Shown one piece after another: positions 62,678 to 64,000 of a stretch of DNA of 64,000 nucleotides (its first letter is position 1; each line of letters starts with the position of its first letter). The notes under the pieces were generated by a model. It saw nothing but the letters and a program-made list of their open reading frames with translations, made no database searches and was not told the origin of the DNA. Source of the DNA: Microbacterium thalassium (GTDB lineage Bacteria > Actinomycetota > Actinomycetes > Actinomycetales > Microbacteriaceae). The translations under genes and the position numbers were made by a program. Location of the stretch: contig NZ_JACHML010000001.1 in assembly GCF_014208045.1 (NCBI RefSeq), forward strand, positions 558,001 through 622,000, read 5' to 3'.

Positions 62678-64000
62678 GCGGCCTCCTGCCGATCGGAGCC
62701 GTCGACCGCGTCCGCCCGCGCCGGCGCCGCGGCGTCGGCCAGATCCGCGCGGATGCGACCGGCCATCGCGTCGACGTCGAACTCGAGCCGTGAGGCGATC
62801 GTCGTGTAGAGCGTTCCGTCGTACACCGTCCCCAGCACCGAGATCTCGCTGCGAGGATCCCCGGCGGGGAGGAACGCGATGCGCGTCACACGGGCGTCGC
62901 CGAACCACAGCGGCCGGTCGGACAGCTGCATGAGCGTCGCGTAGCCCACCATGCGCCCGCGCGGCGTGTCGGGTTCGCCCTCCCCGCGCACGATCGCCCG
63001 CACCGTCTCGCGGATGCCCGCCACGCGGTCGGCGAGCCCCGCACCGGGAGCGGTGTGCACGCGGGCCATCGAGATGTGGTTGCGGGAGTCGCCCCCCGCA
63101 CCCCGCCGACGACGCGAGACCGGCACCATCAGGTCGATGCCGCGCTCGTCGTCGTCCACGGCGCGCGTGGCCGCGGCCACGAGCAGGTCGGTGAGCGAGC
63201 CGCGCAGCCGCGCCGCGTCGCGGGCCGCGCGCGACGCGTCGACCTCGAACATCGCCGTCCGCGTGGCGGGCAGCATCCGGTCGCGCATTCCCGTGCGCCG
63301 GATCCAGTGCTCCTTGAGCGGGCGGATGCAGCGGCCGCCGGCGCGGCGGACCCGCTTGACGAACGGCTTCCGCCAGTACTCGTGCCAGGCGGCCGCCGGC
63401 GTGGGGTTCGCCGCGAGGAAGCGGCGCAGCGCGACGACGGGGATCGCCAGCGACGTCCGCGGCGGGCGCCCCGGGTGCGGCAGCGCCGCCGAGTGATCCG
63501 GCGTCTGCGGCTCCGGCCTCGTCACGCGCTTGATGACGCTGAACCCCCACTCGCCGTCGCCGACGACGTGGTGCATCCGGGCCCCGAGGGCGATCTCGCC
63601 CGTGTCGAGCACCGTGAACCGCACGTCCCACAGGGGCCGGTCCTGCGGCAGGGGCGGTCTGCCGAACCCGGCGAGCGCGGGCACGGTCTCGCCCGTGAGC
63701 GGTGTCGGAGAGTCGTCGAAGGTCACGTGGTCGCGCAGGTCGAAGTGCTCGTCGGGCACCCAGGCGGGCGTGGTGATCCCCAGGGGCGCGTGCATGAGCC
63801 GCATCGAGAACTCCGGCACCCGCCCGAGCGAGGACCGCAGCTGGGCGTGGATCCGCTCGCGGTCGATGGTGCCGTCGGGGCGCAGGAACGGCGCCCCGTC
63901 CATCACGATGACCGCGCCGATGTGCATGGCCTCGTACACGATGCTGTCGACGATCTTCTGCTCGTCGAGCGTGCGGATCAGCTCGACCCTGACGGGCGGT
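62674..64000 (-). CDS. WS/DGAT-like acyltransferase (5' end outside window)
   Basis: A condensation-type acyltransferase of the wax ester synthase/diacylglycerol acyltransferase family, 441 codons visible. The active site HHVVGDG (HHxxxDG) is intact, and the early segment [11 protein letters not shown] and late NHISMARV fit the family. The frame stays open to the right edge with family-like codons beyond the GTG at 63939, so the start lies outside. Rather than making storage lipid, its place in a glycosyltransferase-acetyltransferase operon (4-bp overlap) suggests that it acylates a glycolipid or surface sugar; this is inference. Confidence 0.82.
   Translation of the reverse strand, partial: PPVRVELIRTLDEQKIVDSIVYEAMHIGAVIVMDGAPFLRPDGTIDRERIHAQLRSSLGRVPEFSMRLMHAPLGITTPAWVPDEHFDLRDHVTFDDSPTPLTGETVPALAGFGRPPLPQDRPLWDVRFTVLDTGEIALGARMHHVVGDGEWGFSVIKRVTRPEPQTPDHSAALPHPGRPPRTSLAIPVVALRRFLAANPTPAAAWHEYWRKPFVKRVRRAGGRCIRPLKEHWIRRTGMRDRMLPATRTAMFEVDASRAARDAARLRGSLTDLLVAAATRAVDDDERGIDLMVPVSRRRRGAGGDSRNHISMARVHTAPGAGLADRVAGIRETVRAIVRGEGEPDTPRGRMVGYATLMQLSDRPLWFGDARVTRIAFLPAGDPRSEISVLGTVYDGTLYTTIASRLEFDVDAMAGRIRADLADAAAPARADAVDGSDRQEAA

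Overview
The window is very GC-rich, gene-dense DNA from an actinobacterium. Family-level gene content, the recurrent GGATGC/GCATCC words and the many leaderless-type promoters point to Microbacteriaceae, most like Microbacterium; this placement is inference. No rRNA, tRNA, CRISPR array, integrase or complete insertion sequence was found. The last gene runs off the right edge.

Positions 1 to about 19.3 kb look like accessory DNA, with small orphan genes, uneven spacing and less biased codon use. After a GNAT acetyltransferase and two small unknowns come a secreted lipase-like hydrolase with a membrane-anchored partner, a divergent TetR regulator/aldo-keto reductase pair with a clear palindrome, a DUF6226 protein, an Mrr-type endonuclease and an unknown protein. 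The main feature is a five-gene minus-strand operon at 9.07-18.5 kb: hsdM-hsdS-hsdR (type I restriction-modification) followed without a break by an OLD-family ATPase/TOPRIM nuclease and a UvrD-like helicase, the gene pair of Gabija defence. A ribbon-helix-helix antitoxin/toxin pair closes the region.

From 19.4 to 42.8 kb the content looks chromosomal: an ABC-2 exporter, a DUF389 membrane protein, a DsbA-like lipoprotein, a TerC-family protein, a DUF4395 protein behind a CsoR/CstR-like operator, purL with a 44-residue membrane protein after it, two tandem paralogous coiled-coil membrane proteins, a ProU-type glycine betaine importer, a GntR(YtrA-like)-ABC cassette, chorismate mutase, an AI-2E-family protein, purA with a lactonase-like beta-propeller, two Pr6Pr membrane paralogs around a DUF1254 protein, and argG.

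From 42.9 to 64 kb come a membrane-anchored penicillin-acylase-type hydrolase, a complete Mrp Na+/H+ antiporter operon (A/B fusion, C, D, E, F, G, every junction a 4-bp overlap), a divergent LacI regulator/MFS transporter pair, nucS, an HAD phosphatase with a coiled-coil membrane protein, UDP-glucose/GDP-mannose dehydrogenase, and a cell-surface cluster: a subtilisin-like protease with a Pro-Thr linker, a GT2-GT4 fusion glycosyltransferase, a hexapeptide acetyltransferase and a WS/DGAT-like acyltransferase.

A recurring pattern is a TANNNT -10 box ending 6 to 8 bases before the start codon, which implies leaderless mRNA for many single genes. Genes inside operons instead use ATGA/GTGA overlaps. 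Several convergent junctions place both stop codons inside one palindrome.
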